Shown piece after piece: positions 35,979 to 45,986 of a stretch of 64,000 bases of DNA. Each line of letters opens with the position of its first letter. Positions within the stretch are counted from its first letter, which is position 1. The stretch lies in NCBI RefSeq assembly GCF_001870515.1, contig NZ_MDGT01000003.1, positions 812,842-876,841 of the forward strand, read 5' to 3'. A program made the position numbers and the translations under genes. Below the pieces are notes generated by a model. That model did not search any database, was not told where the DNA came from, and saw only the letters and a list, made by a program, of their open reading frames with translations. The stretch is from Idiomarina sp. MD25a. Its GTDB lineage: Bacteria > Pseudomonadota > Gammaproteobacteria > Enterobacterales > Alteromonadaceae.

Positions 35979-37787
35979 ATGTCTGACTTATCCATGTTAG
36001 CGCTTATCGGTGTGTTGTCGATTTGCTGCCAATGGTTAGCCTGGCGCATTAAACTGCCGGCGATTTTGCCGTTGCTAGTCTGTGGCCTCTTGGTGGGACC
36101 TACGTTAGGTTGGTTGCAACCCGATCAGTTGTTCGACCATTTGCTATTCCCCGTGGTTTCCCTGGCTGTTGCGGTCATCCTGTTTGAGGGGAGCTTGACG
36201 CTTAAGTTTGACGAAATACGCGGTCATGGCCGCATGGTGACCAACTTAGTCAGCATCGGTATGGTGGTTACATGGGTAACCATCAGTGTCGCGACGCACT
36301 TTATTATGGATTGGCGTTGGGAAATCGCATCGCTGTTCGGCGCATTGGTGGTGGTGACCGGGCCGACGGTTATTCAGCCAATGATCCGCTCAATTCGACC
36401 GATTAATAAGTTGGCGAACATCTTGCGCTGGGAGGGGATTATTATTGATCCGCTGGGTGCATTACTTGCGGTCTTAGTTTATGAATTTATTATTGCCAGC
36501 CAAGACGTAGCCATGTTGCATGCCTTACAGGCTTTTGCGAAAACCATCGGCATCGGTTTCTTCTTTGGTTGGGCGGCGGCTAAGCTGCTCGGCCTCGCGC
36601 TAGGCCGAGGTTGGTTTCCGCATTACTTACAGAATGTCGCAACCCTGACCATCGTTTTGGGCGTATTTGCGTTGTCGAACGCAATCCAACATGAATCAGG
36701 CCTACTGACCGTCACCGTTATGGGGATGGCGATGGCGAATACCAAAAATCTTAATCTTGATGAGATTTTGGAATTCAAGGAAACCCTCTCAGTGCTGTTG
36801 ATCTCGGCATTGTTTATTCTGTTGGCAGCGCGACTCGATTTTGCTGACTTTGATGCTTTGGGTGTGCCCTCTATCATCTTACTTGCGGTAATTATGTTCC
36901 TTGTGCGCCCATTAAGTGTTTGGTTGTCTGCTATCGGCACTGAGTTGCGCTTTAAGGATAAGTTGCTACTGTCATGGATCGCGCCCAGAGGTATTGTTGC
37001 CGCGGCGGTATCGGCTTTGTTTGCGTTGAAGATGGAACAGTCGGGATGGACTGATGCATCGGCTATCGTGCCCTTGGTGTTCTTAGTCATCATGACAACG
37101 GTGGTGTTACAAAGCTTAACCGCTAAACCGCTAGCGCGACTGCTTGGATTAATTGAACCGCCGGCGCGTGGATTCTTGATTTTTGGTGCCAACCAGATGG
37201 CTCGTGCGGTGGCATCGGTTCTTAAAGAACATGAAATCCCTGTCCGGTTGGCTGATACCAACTGGGAGAATATCCGTCTTGCGCGGATGGATAACTTACC
37301 TGTTTACTTTGGTAATCCCGCGTCGGAGCATGCTTCGAATAATATCGACTTGACCGGTATTGGCCGTTTATTGGTGATGTCGCCTTATAAGCAGTTAAAT
37401 CCGCTGGTTTCGGTGTATTATCAAGATTGGTTTGGCAGCTCAAAAGTGCATGGTTTGAATAGCGGTGAATCGGACTTTAGAGCCAGTCATCAGTTATCAG
37501 AAAACTATAAAAATACGCTCAATTTATTTGGCGATAGCATTACTTACTCTAAATTGGCGAGCTTGCACTTCCAAGGTGCCAAAGTTAAGTCAACGCCGAT
37601 TACTGAAAACTTTGGTTTTGAGGAGTATCAACAACAGTATGGTGCGCGTGCAGTACCGATGTTTGCTCTGGATGAACAGAAGAAGATCCATATCTTCACT
37701 ACCGAAAGAGAACTCAAGCCTGCACCAGGCTGGGTCGTTATCGCAATGATAACACCGGAGAAAAATGCCGATGAGGGTAACGAGTAA
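35979..37787 (+). CDS. CPA1 cation:proton antiporter with C-terminal RCK-like domain
   Basis: A 602-residue antiporter. Residues about 5-395 form 12-13 helices of the Na+/H+ exchanger fold, with GPTVIQPMIRS and the ion-site-like EGIIIDPLGA in about 125-160. Residues about 400-595 form a cytosolic domain like TrkA-N/RCK (GFLIFGANQMARAVASVL...VRLADTNWEN...LPVYFGNPASE). Its first loop reads GANQMA instead of GxGxxG, so nucleotide binding may be altered. Such NhaP-type exporters set Na+/K+ and pH balance. Its 3' end overlaps pqiA by 23 bases. Confidence 0.86.
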   Translation: MSDLSMLALIGVLSICCQWLAWRIKLPAILPLLVCGLLVGPTLGWLQPDQLFDHLLFPVVSLAVAVILFEGSLTLKFDEIRGHGRMVTNLVSIGMVVTWVTISVATHFIMDWRWEIASLFGALVVVTGPTVIQPMIRSIRPINKLANILRWEGIIIDPLGALLAVLVYEFIIASQDVAMLHALQAFAKTIGIGFFFGWAAAKLLGLALGRGWFPHYLQNVATLTIVLGVFALSNAIQHESGLLTVTVMGMAMANTKNLNLDEILEFKETLSVLLISALFILLAARLDFADFDALGVPSIILLAVIMFLVRPLSVWLSAIGTELRFKDKLLLSWIAPRGIVAAAVSALFALKMEQSGWTDASAIVPLVFLVIMTTVVLQSLTAKPLARLLGLIEPPARGFLIFGANQMARAVASVLKEHEIPVRLADTNWENIRLARMDNLPVYFGNPASEHASNNIDLTGIGRLLVMSPYKQLNPLVSVYYQDWFGSSKVHGLNSGESDFRASHQLSENYKNTLNLFGDSITYSKLASLHFQGAKVKSTPITENFGFEEYQQQYGARAVPMFALDEQKKIHIFTTERELKPAPGWVVIAMITPEKNADEGNE

Positions 37788-38994
37788 CGTTGACGATGTA
37801 CGTGTCTGTCCCGATTGCGACCAAATCAATTGGGTCAGTGACCGTGCGTCAAGTCGTTGCCAGCGCTGTGGCCACTTTTTAGGTGGCCACACGCTCAGTG
37901 TGAGCCATACAATTGCGCTGATTATTGCTGCCTTGATTCTGCTCATTCCTGCGACAGAGATGAATTTCGTTGGTTACAGTGTGTCTGGCCAAGGTCAGCA
38001 AATGACCTTATTAGATAGCAGTCGCAAGTTGGCGGCGTTTCATGAGCAGTGGCTTGCTATTGTCGTATTATTGTCGGTCGTCGTTTTGCCTGCGCTGTTC
38101 TTGCTCGCTTCTGCGACTATTCTACTGTGGCGTGAACGTGTGAATTATCGATTTGGACGCTGGCTGGTTCGCGCCATTAAATACATTCGCGTATGGATGA
38201 TGGCCGATGTATTTTTAATTGGTGCACTTATCAGTTTCATTAAGCTAGCGGGCTATGCGACTATCGATTTTGGTTACGGTGTAATTGCGTTTGGCGGTTT
38301 TGTTTCTCTACTGCTGGTCGTAGTTGAGCGGATGAAGCGACATCCATTGTGGCCCGCTGATGAAGAAGCCGCAAACTACCGTAGCATGGTCGGTCAAAGC
38401 GCCCACGAACACCATGTGGTGGGGTGTCCAGTTTGTTATGCCGCGAATCAGCCGACACACGCCGAATGCTGGCGTTGTCACGAACCGCTTTGGACAGCTC
38501 GATTGGGTCGCACCTCACTCACGTTTGCATTGTTGCTCGCAGCCGCCTTGATGCTCATCCCCGCTCAACTGTTACCGATTATGGAAACCGTAGCCCTGGG
38601 TTCAGCACAGCCACAAACTATCGTCGGCGGCGTATTATCGTTGTGGCAGAGCGGCGATATACCGATTGCGATTATTGTATTTGTCGCGAGTCTGGTCATT
38701 CCAATTGCTAAAATTCTGATTTTGGCGACATTGGCTATTTTGGCGCAGCAGGATACTTCAAAGCGCCCGAAAAGCGCGCTATGGTTGTATCGTGTAACTG
38801 ACTGGATTGGCCGTTGGTCGATGATCGATATATTCGTCGTGGCGGTACTGGTTGCTTTAGTGAGGAATGGCGCATTGATGTCGGTTTATCCCGGTCACGC
38901 TGCGATTGCTTTTGCCAGTACTGTCATACTGACCATGTTAGCTGCAATGAGCTTTGATACCCGACAATTCTGGGCAAGGAAACCAACTGAATGA
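37765..38994 (+). CDS. pqiA: Intermembrane transport protein PqiA
   Basis: The inner-membrane subunit of the Pqi lipid-transport system. Two similar halves each have a cytosolic zinc-ribbon-like CxxC pair (CPDC...CQRC at about 13-33, CPVC...CWRC at about 220-240) followed by four helices. The 409-residue length fits PqiA. The ATG at 37765 follows GGAG and overlaps the antiporter gene. The stop overlaps the pqiB start by four bases, so pqiABC is translated as a unit. Confidence 0.93.
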   Translation: MPMRVTSNVDDVRVCPDCDQINWVSDRASSRCQRCGHFLGGHTLSVSHTIALIIAALILLIPATEMNFVGYSVSGQGQQMTLLDSSRKLAAFHEQWLAIVVLLSVVVLPALFLLASATILLWRERVNYRFGRWLVRAIKYIRVWMMADVFLIGALISFIKLAGYATIDFGYGVIAFGGFVSLLLVVVERMKRHPLWPADEEAANYRSMVGQSAHEHHVVGCPVCYAANQPTHAECWRCHEPLWTARLGRTSLTFALLLAAALMLIPAQLLPIMETVALGSAQPQTIVGGVLSLWQSGDIPIAIIVFVASLVIPIAKILILATLAILAQQDTSKRPKSALWLYRVTDWIGRWSMIDIFVVAVLVALVRNGALMSVYPGHAAIAFASTVILTMLAAMSFDTRQFWARKPTE

Positions 38995-40610
38995 CGCATT
39001 GGACAGGTAAACTCGCTTCACCGATTTGGCTGGTACCGATCTTAGCTGCACTCGTTGCAGGCTGGATGGTGTGGCAAGAGCGCGATCAAAGTGGTCCACA
39101 AATAATTGTGGAAATAAAAGATGCTGAAGGGCTACAAGCGGGCAAGACCGCGGTACGGGTGCGCAATGTTGATGTCGGACAAGTGACACAAATTACCTTA
39201 TCGGATAACTTCGAAACTGCAGAGTTACATATTGAAATGAACGCAGATACCGGCAGTATGTTGGTTGATGACTCGCAGTTTTGGGTGGTAAAGCCGCGTA
39301 TCGGACGACGTGGTATTTCCGGCCTGAATACATTACTTTCGGGCGCTTACGTGCAGCTAGAGCCGGGTGAGTCGAAACAGCCACGTGATCATTTTACAGC
39401 ACTTGAACAGCCGCCAGTCACCGATGCCGACACCAACGGCAAACGTATCGTGTTGAGGAGTGATAGCGCGGCCAACATTGTGGTAGGCGATAGTGTCCAA
39501 TATCGAGGTGTTACGGTCGGTACAGTTGAGCAAGTGGACTTTTCAGTTGAGGCGCGTGCAACGACTTATCAGGTGTTTATTAAATCGCCGTACGATGAGT
39601 TACTGACGGAAAATACGCGGTTTTGGTTGCAACGAGGTGTATCGTTTCGCTGGAAACCCGACGGTGTCGATGTTTCAGTCGGGTCAGTCGAGTCGTTGTT
39701 AGGGGCGGGCATCAGTTTTGGCGTACCGAATGGTCAGCCCCTAGGCGAGCCCATGCAAGCGATGGCAGAGTTTGAGCTCTTTGCCAGTGAAGAGGAGGCG
39801 GAACAGCAAGGTTACTCACGCGGTATCGATTATGTTCTGCTATTGGATGAGTCAGTAGACGGATTAGCTGCTGGTTCGCCTGTCATGTTTAAAGGCATTC
39901 GAGTGGGTACTGTGGTCGAAGTGCCTTTCCGTTGGCAACCGGATGGTAATCGCGGTCAGCCTTTACGTTTGATTCCTGTGCTCATACGTTACGAGCCCGA
40001 TCGTCTTGAAGGGTTGGTTGCCTCAACCAACTTAGCGCGTTGGCGGGAGCACTTGAACCGCTTTTTTGAGCAAGGTCTGCGTGCCTCAATCCGCGCCTCG
40101 AATATTTTTACCAACACGCTGTATGTGGATTTGCGTTTCTATCCCGATGAGGAGGCGATACAACAAGATACCTTTGCGGGGTATCCAGTGATGCCGACAA
40201 TCGTGAGCAACTTCAGTAGGCTAGAAGAGAAGCTGAACTCAATTTTAGATACGTTGAATAATTTACCACTGAATCAAAGTGTTAATCAGTTTACAGAAGC
40301 GATGGCTTCGACAGATGACACCGCTGAACAAATCAAAGCGTTGACCGAACAGGTAAAAATTATTGTAGAACAACCGGGGTGGCAGTCGTTACCGCAATCG
40401 CTAGAGCAATCAGTGAAACGCTTGAACGGCATTTTGGCGGATTTTGAGTCGGGCTCATCGAGTCGGGCCCAGCTAGAGCGCACATTGCAAAACCTTGAGG
40501 CGACGTCCCGCGATTTGAAACCACTGGTGGAAACCTTACGACGTAAGCCCAATGCCTTGTTATTCAATACGGAAGCAGAAGATGATCCAGAGCCTAAAGC
40601 GAACGATTAA
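38991..40610 (+). CDS. pqiB: Intermembrane transport protein PqiB (three MCE domains)
   Basis: This periplasmic MCE protein forms a tunnel for lipids across the envelope. An N-terminal anchor helix (ASPIWLVPILAALVAGWMVW, about 9-28) is followed by three MCE domains starting at about 40, 155 and 280 (GLQAGKTAVRVRNVDVGQV; NIVVGDSVQYRGVTVGTV; GLAAGSPVMFKGIRVGTV). A C-terminal coiled coil (about 405-520) should form the needle. The 539-residue length is normal. Confidence 0.94.
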   Translation: MTHWTGKLASPIWLVPILAALVAGWMVWQERDQSGPQIIVEIKDAEGLQAGKTAVRVRNVDVGQVTQITLSDNFETAELHIEMNADTGSMLVDDSQFWVVKPRIGRRGISGLNTLLSGAYVQLEPGESKQPRDHFTALEQPPVTDADTNGKRIVLRSDSAANIVVGDSVQYRGVTVGTVEQVDFSVEARATTYQVFIKSPYDELLTENTRFWLQRGVSFRWKPDGVDVSVGSVESLLGAGISFGVPNGQPLGEPMQAMAEFELFASEEEAEQQGYSRGIDYVLLLDESVDGLAAGSPVMFKGIRVGTVVEVPFRWQPDGNRGQPLRLIPVLIRYEPDRLEGLVASTNLARWREHLNRFFEQGLRASIRASNIFTNTLYVDLRFYPDEEAIQQDTFAGYPVMPTIVSNFSRLEEKLNSILDTLNNLPLNQSVNQFTEAMASTDDTAEQIKALTEQVKIIVEQPGWQSLPQSLEQSVKRLNGILADFESGSSSRAQLERTLQNLEATSRDLKPLVETLRRKPNALLFNTEAEDDPEPKAND

Positions 40611-41118
40611 ATTGATGGTCTTGGCCGTGAGTAGCTTACTGCTATTGGCGGCTTGCGGTGCCGCGCCTTCGGCGGATGTTAACTATTATCGGTTGCCGCA
40701 TTTAAACCAAGCGTCCACGGGTTACTGCGATGAGCAGGCGCGGCAGATTGCGATTGACACCGGTATTGGACGCGATGGCGTGATGGTGCAAGAAACCGAA
40801 CTACTCATGGTTGAAGCGCGCAATAACCGTTGGATAGGTGGTTTAGCATCGCAACTACAAAACAGTCTTCAGCGGCGGCTTACTGACCAATGCGAAAAAA
40901 GACTACAGGTCAGTTTGATGCAGTTTTATGGGAACACCCAAGGTGAAGCGGTGGTCGCCGGATACTGGCACTTCAACAATGGTTCAGAAGCCGGGCTGAG
41001 GGGCTCCTTCGAACAGCGAGTTAGCCTGAATAATGATGGTTATGACGGTTTAGTTCGCGCGCTTGACCGCGCCTGGTTAAAAAGCTTAACCAATATTGAA
41101 CAACAGATTAAAAAGTAG
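40582..41118 (+). CDS. pqiC: PqiC/YmbA-like outer-membrane lipoprotein
   Basis: A 178-residue lipoprotein with lipobox LLAAC-G after MIQSLKRTIKLMVLAVSS. I chose the ATG at 40582, preceded by GGAAG, rather than one 30 bases upstream, because the signal peptide begins there. The ABC-type auxiliary lipoprotein domain (YYRLP at about residue 37, then paired strands) is the usual third component of the Pqi system. It docks the PqiB needle at the outer membrane. The gene starts 29 bases inside the end of pqiB. Confidence 0.87.
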   Translation: MIQSLKRTIKLMVLAVSSLLLLAACGAAPSADVNYYRLPHLNQASTGYCDEQARQIAIDTGIGRDGVMVQETELLMVEARNNRWIGGLASQLQNSLQRRLTDQCEKRLQVSLMQFYGNTQGEAVVAGYWHFNNGSEAGLRGSFEQRVSLNNDGYDGLVRALDRAWLKSLTNIEQQIKK

Positions 41119-41210
41119 TTAGAATCGACTCATACTGAGTTCGAATGCGGCTGAAGTCTATGGCTGCAGTTGCTATACTCCTGCAAGACATATCTGACAG
41201 GAGTGTATCT

Positions 41211-41708
41211 GTGCACCGAGCATCGATGATTCGTTTGGTTTCTTTATTAATGGCGTTGAGTGGTCTTTTACTCAGCGCGTGCAGTCCGTCCACTTCATCT
41301 TCAATAACACAAGACAACCCAATTGCGCAGCTCGATTTAAAACAACTACCTAATGCTGAATGGCGTTTAAGTCGTGCGGTGATTGAGGTAAGCTTCTGCC
41401 GCGACCGTACCAACGAAGCCCTACTTGCATCAGAGTCTGAGCTCAATGGGTGGCGACTGACAGGAGACGTGAGTGCTTTTCCACCTTATCGCGAAGAGGG
41501 GTTGAAGGCGCTTTATGAAGTGGTTGGTGACCAGCCCTTTATTTTATATCAGGTTGATGGTTCGGTAAGCGCATCACGCTATCGCTTAGCGATGTCTGCA
41601 TCAAAATCCGCAGGTGCAGTGGCGGAGCAAGTATTTCCGGCTGTAGCCACCTTGGCAGGATCCGAACGCGTGTGCTTAAGTGCAGTTGACGAAGGAGCGA
41701 CGTATTAA
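41211..41708 (+). CDS. Hypothetical lipoprotein upstream of bolA
   Basis: A 165-residue lipoprotein. The start is a GTG at 41211, seven bases after AGGAG; an upstream ATG at 41145 has no ribosome site. The lipobox is LLSAC-S. The mature part contains one FCRDR and one ERVCLS cysteine that may pair, and no motif I recognise. It is joined to bolA by a one-base stop/start overlap (TAATG), so the two are co-translated. Confidence 0.75.
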   Translation: MHRASMIRLVSLLMALSGLLLSACSPSTSSSITQDNPIAQLDLKQLPNAEWRLSRAVIEVSFCRDRTNEALLASESELNGWRLTGDVSAFPPYREEGLKALYEVVGDQPFILYQVDGSVSASRYRLAMSASKSAGAVAEQVFPAVATLAGSERVCLSAVDEGATY

Positions 41709-42016
41709 TGAGTCAAATTAAGCCGATGATTGAGGATGCACTGAAAAGTGCATTTCGACCCAAATTATTAGATGTTAAAGATGAAAGTTATATGCATGCA
41801 GCAGGTGCTGAAGCGCAGTCACACTTTAAAGTAACCATTGTGAGTGATGAGTTTGAAGGTAAGCGGTTGATTCAACGTCATCGTTCCGTTAATCGAGTGT
41901 TGGCTGAGGTGTTGAGCCAGATTCATGCCTTAGCGCTGCATACGTATACTGAACAAGAGTGGCAGGCACAAGGTCAAGCGCCTGATTCGCCCAATTGCAT
42001 GGGGGGTGGCAGCTAG
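41708..42016 (+). CDS. bolA: BolA-family protein
   Basis: A 102-residue BolA protein (class II KH-like fold). The typical core is readable: LKSAFRPKLLDVKDES, SHFKVTIVSDEFEGKRLIQRHRSVNRVLAEVL and the late conserved HALALHTYTEQEW. His residues in HRSVN and LALHT are the ones that bind [2Fe-2S] with monothiol glutaredoxin. The C-terminal Cys (PNCMGGGS) is unusual. It may act in iron-sulfur handling and in stress or biofilm control. Confidence 0.94.
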   Translation: MSQIKPMIEDALKSAFRPKLLDVKDESYMHAAGAEAQSHFKVTIVSDEFEGKRLIQRHRSVNRVLAEVLSQIHALALHTYTEQEWQAQGQAPDSPNCMGGGS

Positions 42017-42089
42017 CCCCAAGCAGGTAAGATATGTTGTTGATATTAGAACCCGTACAATGGTGAAAAATTTAAACTAGGGAATCACT

Positions 42090-43268
42090 ATGATCATTAA
42101 ACCAAAAATTCGTGGATTTATTTGCACCAACGCACATCCTGTGGGTTGTGCTGAAAATGTTCACCGTCAAGTTGAGTTTGTTAAGCAACAAGGTCCCGTC
42201 GCAGACGGCCCGAAAAATGTCTTGGTCGTGGGTTGCTCAACAGGATATGGGTTGGCGTCACGAATTACTGCGGCCTTTGGCAGCGGTGCACATACGCTCG
42301 GTGTGTGTTTTGAGAAAGAGCCTAGCGAAAAGCGTACGGGCACTGCGGGTTGGTATAATACGGCTGCTTTTCATCAAGAAGCTGAACAAGCAGGTCTGCA
42401 ATATCACAGTATTAATGGCGATGCGTTTTCTGATGAAATCAAGCAACAAACCATCGACTACATCAAGCAAAATATGGGTAAAATTGATCTGGTTGTCTAC
42501 AGTTTGGCGTCGCCAAAACGTAAAGATCCAGAGTCAGGTGAAGTTTACAGTTCAACGCTGAAACCCGTGGGTCAGGCTTATACCACAAAGACTTATCACA
42601 CTGACAAAGATGAGGTGCATGATATTTCGCTCGAGCCTGCCAATGATGAAGAAATTGCCAACACCGTGAAAGTGATGGGGGGCGAAGATTGGGAGCGTTG
42701 GATTAAACAGTTACACGATGCAGGCGTACTTGCTGAGGGCTGCCAAACGACTGCCTACACTTATATCGGTAAGAAATTAACGTGGCCGATTTATGGTCAT
42801 GCCACCATTGGCCGTGCTAAAGAAGATTTAGACCGCGCAGCAGCGGCACTTCGTGAGCAGTATAGTGATATTGATCTGTCTGCCTATGTGTCTTCGTTAA
42901 AAGCGTTAGTGACTCAGGCAAGCTCTGCTATCCCGGTGATGCCGCTCTATATTTCGCTCATTTATCGCGTAATGAAAGAAGAGGGCACTCACGAGGGCTG
43001 TATTGAGCAGATTTATCGCCTGTTTACCGAAGGCCTTTACGAGGAGAACCCGAGCCTAGATGAAGCGGGCCGACTGTATATGAATGGTTACGAAACCAAC
43101 GAAAAAACTCAGGCCAAAGTTGAGGCATTATGGGATCAGGTGACCCAAGACAATTTCCATGAGCTGGCTGACTATGCGGGCTATCACCAAGACTTCTTGC
43201 ACTTGTTTGGCTTTGGTTTTGACAACGTAGATTACGACGCTGATGTAAATCCCAAAGTAAACTGGTAA
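42090..43268 (+). CDS. fabV: Trans-2-enoyl-ACP/CoA reductase FabV
   Basis: The NADH-dependent enoyl reductase of the last step of fatty-acid elongation, 392 residues. The Rossmann N-terminus reads VLVVGCSTGYGLASR (about 45-60). The FabV catalytic motif is Y-x8-K (YGHATIGRAK, about 235), and the second tyrosine lies just before it (YTYIGKKLTWP). No fabI is in the window. FabV is intrinsically resistant to triclosan, a known property of the family. It appears monocistronic. Confidence 0.95.
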   Translation: MIIKPKIRGFICTNAHPVGCAENVHRQVEFVKQQGPVADGPKNVLVVGCSTGYGLASRITAAFGSGAHTLGVCFEKEPSEKRTGTAGWYNTAAFHQEAEQAGLQYHSINGDAFSDEIKQQTIDYIKQNMGKIDLVVYSLASPKRKDPESGEVYSSTLKPVGQAYTTKTYHTDKDEVHDISLEPANDEEIANTVKVMGGEDWERWIKQLHDAGVLAEGCQTTAYTYIGKKLTWPIYGHATIGRAKEDLDRAAAALREQYSDIDLSAYVSSLKALVTQASSAIPVMPLYISLIYRVMKEEGTHEGCIEQIYRLFTEGLYEENPSLDEAGRLYMNGYETNEKTQAKVEALWDQVTQDNFHELADYAGYHQDFLHLFGFGFDNVDYDADVNPKVNW

Positions 43269-43317
43269 GCGGAGTGTAAAAAGTGTTAAAATCCAGACGA
43301 TAAGTGTGGATTACGTT

Positions 43318-43347
43318 TTCTAGTCACTGATATCGGTTTTACTAGAA
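43318..43347. promoter_or_regulatory. Inverted repeat in the nqr promoter region
   Basis: TTCTAGT at 43318-43324 and ACTAGAA at 43341-43347 form perfect arms around 16 bases, about 95 bases before nqrA. The 172-base region 43269-43440 otherwise contains only short repeats. It may be an operator or a leader hairpin. Confidence 0.35.
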
Positions 43348-43440
43348 GTGAGCCCTTATCAGTAACTTATTGATTTCTCAGGTTTCCAGTTATTATAGCT
43401 GGTTGTGATGAATCTTCCCTAACGAGTAGTGCAAACGCAT

Positions 43441-44781
43441 ATGATTACGATCAAAAAAGGGCTGGATATCCCAATTAAGGGTGCTCCCCAGCAGCAACTA
43501 TCCGACGGTAAGGCCGTGACGACGGTCGCTACCTTGGGTGAAGAGTATGTCGGTATGCGCCCGACCATGCACGTGAAAGTGGACGATCGTGTAAAAAAAG
43601 GTCAGGTGATTTTCGAAGATAAAAAGAATCCAGGCGTGAAATACACTGCCCCGGGTGCAGGTAAGGTGAAAGACATCCTTCGTGGTGCTCGCCGTGTGCT
43701 GCAGGCAGTTGTAGTTGAGCTTGATGGCGATGAGCAGGTGACCTTTGAGTCGTTTGACAGCGCTAAGCTTGACGGCTTGGGTCGCGAAAAAGTGCAAGAG
43801 ATTCTGGTAGAATCCGGCCAATGGCCAGCATTGAGAACGCGCCCATTCAGTAAAGCGCCTGCTCTAGACGCCGAAGCTACCGCAATCTTCATCAACGCAA
43901 TGGACACGAATCCATTGTCTGGCGATCCGACTGTCTATATTAATGAGCATAAACAAGCATTCATCGATGGTTTGAAAGTACTTTCTAACCTCACTGAAGG
44001 CAAAATGTTTGTGGTCAAAGCAGCCGATGCAGAAGTGGATGTAGGCGATACTAACGTGCAGTTAGAGTCATTTTCAGGACCACACCCAGCCGGTTTGGTG
44101 GGTACTCATATGCATTTCTTGAATCCAGTGAGCTTGCAGCGTCCTGCTTGGCACATCGGTTATCAAGATGTCATTGCTTATGGCAAGCTGTTCACAACCG
44201 GTGAGATTTTTACCGAACGCTTTGTTGCATTAGGTGGCGAAGGTGTAAAAGAACCTCGCTTGCTTCGCACGCGTTTGGGAGCTGATTTAATCGAGCTTAC
44301 TGACGGTGAGCTTGCAGGCGACAACAACCGTGTTATCTCTGGTTCAGTATTGAACGGTCACACAGCAGATGATGCACATCGTTGGTTGGGTCGTTTCCAC
44401 AATCAGGTGAGCGTTATTCCAGAGGGCAATCACAAAGAGTTGTTTGGCTGGATCCGCCCTGGTTCAGATTTACACTCGGTCACGCGTGCTTATGCGGGCC
44501 ACTTCAATCCGAAGAAGCTATTCAGCATGACCACTTCATTGAATGGGTCTGCGCGCTCAATGGTACCCATTGGTAACTACGAACGCGTGATGCCGCTGGA
44601 TATCGTACCAACGCTATTATTGCGTGACTTGTTATCAGGCGATACTGATGAAGGTCAGCAACTTGGCTGCTTGGAGCTGGATGAGGAAGATCTGGCATTG
44701 TGTACCTACGTATGCCCTGGAAAGTATGAATACGGACCAGTGTTGCGAGACTGTCTCACTAAGATTGAGAAAGAAGGCTAA
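43441..44781 (+). CDS. nqrA: Na+-NQR subunit A
   Basis: The peripheral cytosolic subunit of the Na+-pumping NADH:ubiquinone oxidoreductase, 446 residues, with no membrane helix. The start at the ATG of [12 protein letters not shown] (43441) matches the conserved NqrA N-terminus; a GTG 12 bases upstream is unlikely. [14 protein letters not shown] at about 38 is typical. It heads an eight-gene unit (nqrABCDEF-apbE-nqrM) on one strand with overlaps or small gaps. Confidence 0.96.
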   Translation: MITIKKGLDIPIKGAPQQQLSDGKAVTTVATLGEEYVGMRPTMHVKVDDRVKKGQVIFEDKKNPGVKYTAPGAGKVKDILRGARRVLQAVVVELDGDEQVTFESFDSAKLDGLGREKVQEILVESGQWPALRTRPFSKAPALDAEATAIFINAMDTNPLSGDPTVYINEHKQAFIDGLKVLSNLTEGKMFVVKAADAEVDVGDTNVQLESFSGPHPAGLVGTHMHFLNPVSLQRPAWHIGYQDVIAYGKLFTTGEIFTERFVALGGEGVKEPRLLRTRLGADLIELTDGELAGDNNRVISGSVLNGHTADDAHRWLGRFHNQVSVIPEGNHKELFGWIRPGSDLHSVTRAYAGHFNPKKLFSMTTSLNGSARSMVPIGNYERVMPLDIVPTLLLRDLLSGDTDEGQQLGCLELDEEDLALCTYVCPGKYEYGPVLRDCLTKIEKEG

Positions 44782-44783
44782 CC

Positions 44784-45986
44784 ATGAGCTTGAAAGAAAC
44801 ACTCGAGCGTATTGAGCCGCAATTTGAAAAAGGCGGCAAATACGAGAAGTGGTACGCGCTTTACGAAGCGGTAGCCACTATTCTGTATACACCAGGCACG
44901 GTGACTAAATCGACGACTCACGTTCGTGACCGGATCGATTTGAAGCGCATCATGATCTTGGTATGGATGATGACATTCCCTGCGATGTTCTGGGGTATGT
45001 ATAACGTAGGTAACCAAGCTGCGATGGCGTTGGCTGAAGGTTATCAATTAGGTGACGCTTGGCAGGTTGGGCTATTCCACTTGTTAGGTGGTGACTTCGG
45101 CGGCGACGCTGGCTGGGGTACCAAGATGTGGTATGGCGCCTGTTGGTACCTACCTATCTATGCTGTTACCTTTATTGTCGGTGGTTTCTGGGAAGTACTC
45201 TTTGCTTCGATACGTAAGCACGAAGTGAATGAAGGCTTCTTTGTTACCTCGGTACTGTTCTCATTGATTTTGCCTGCAACTACGCCACTTTGGCAAGTTG
45301 CTCTCGGTATCACTTTCGGTGTCGTGATTGGTAAAGAGATCTTTGGTGGTACAGGCCGTAACTTCTTGAACCCTGCGTTGACGGGTCGTGCATTCTTGTA
45401 CTTTGCATATCCAGCGAGTATGTCAGGTGACTCTATCTGGACAGCTGTTGATGGCTTCTCTGGTGCCACTAACTTAGGTAAAGCGGCGATGGGTCAAATC
45501 GACTACAGCAACACCGCACTTTGGTGGGACGCTTTCTTAGGGAACATCCAAGGTTCAGTGGGTGAAGTGTCTACCCTGATGATCCTGATCGGTGGCCTTG
45601 CACTGATTTACTTCCGTATCGCCTCATGGCGCATCGTAAGTGGTGTGTTCTTGGGTATGGTCGTGTTCTCGAGCCTACTCAACTTGATTGGTAGCGACAC
45701 GAATCCAATGTTTGCGATGCAGTGGTACTGGCATTTAGTCTTGGGTGGTTTCGCCTTTGGTATGATGTTTATGGCAACCGACCCGGTATCGGCTTCATTT
45801 ACCAACAAAGGTAAGTTCGCTTACGGTTTCTTGATTGGCTTCATGACGGTGATGATTCGAGTCGTCAACCCAGCCTTCCCTGAAGGCATCATGCTCGCTA
45901 TCTTGTTCTCGAACGTCTTTGCACCATTGTTTGACTACTTCGTAGCGCAAGCCAACATTAAACGGAGGTTAGCACGTAATGTCTAA
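44784..45986 (+). CDS. nqrB: Na+-NQR subunit B (FMN-bearing)
   Basis: A membrane subunit of 400 residues and about ten helices that carries covalent FMN and contributes to the Na+ path. The FMN-threonine motif reads [10 protein letters not shown] with Thr229. The conserved [15 protein letters not shown] stretch precedes it. The gene overlaps nqrC by 8 bases. Confidence 0.97.
   Translation: MSLKETLERIEPQFEKGGKYEKWYALYEAVATILYTPGTVTKSTTHVRDRIDLKRIMILVWMMTFPAMFWGMYNVGNQAAMALAEGYQLGDAWQVGLFHLLGGDFGGDAGWGTKMWYGACWYLPIYAVTFIVGGFWEVLFASIRKHEVNEGFFVTSVLFSLILPATTPLWQVALGITFGVVIGKEIFGGTGRNFLNPALTGRAFLYFAYPASMSGDSIWTAVDGFSGATNLGKAAMGQIDYSNTALWWDAFLGNIQGSVGEVSTLMILIGGLALIYFRIASWRIVSGVFLGMVVFSSLLNLIGSDTNPMFAMQWYWHLVLGGFAFGMMFMATDPVSASFTNKGKFAYGFLIGFMTVMIRVVNPAFPEGIMLAILFSNVFAPLFDYFVAQANIKRRLARNV

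Noticed and set aside
36623..37261. 212-codon antisense frame inside the antiporter gene
   Set aside because: The plus-strand antiporter is clear and continuous. The antisense product is low-complexity Ser/Thr/Asn-rich without motifs.
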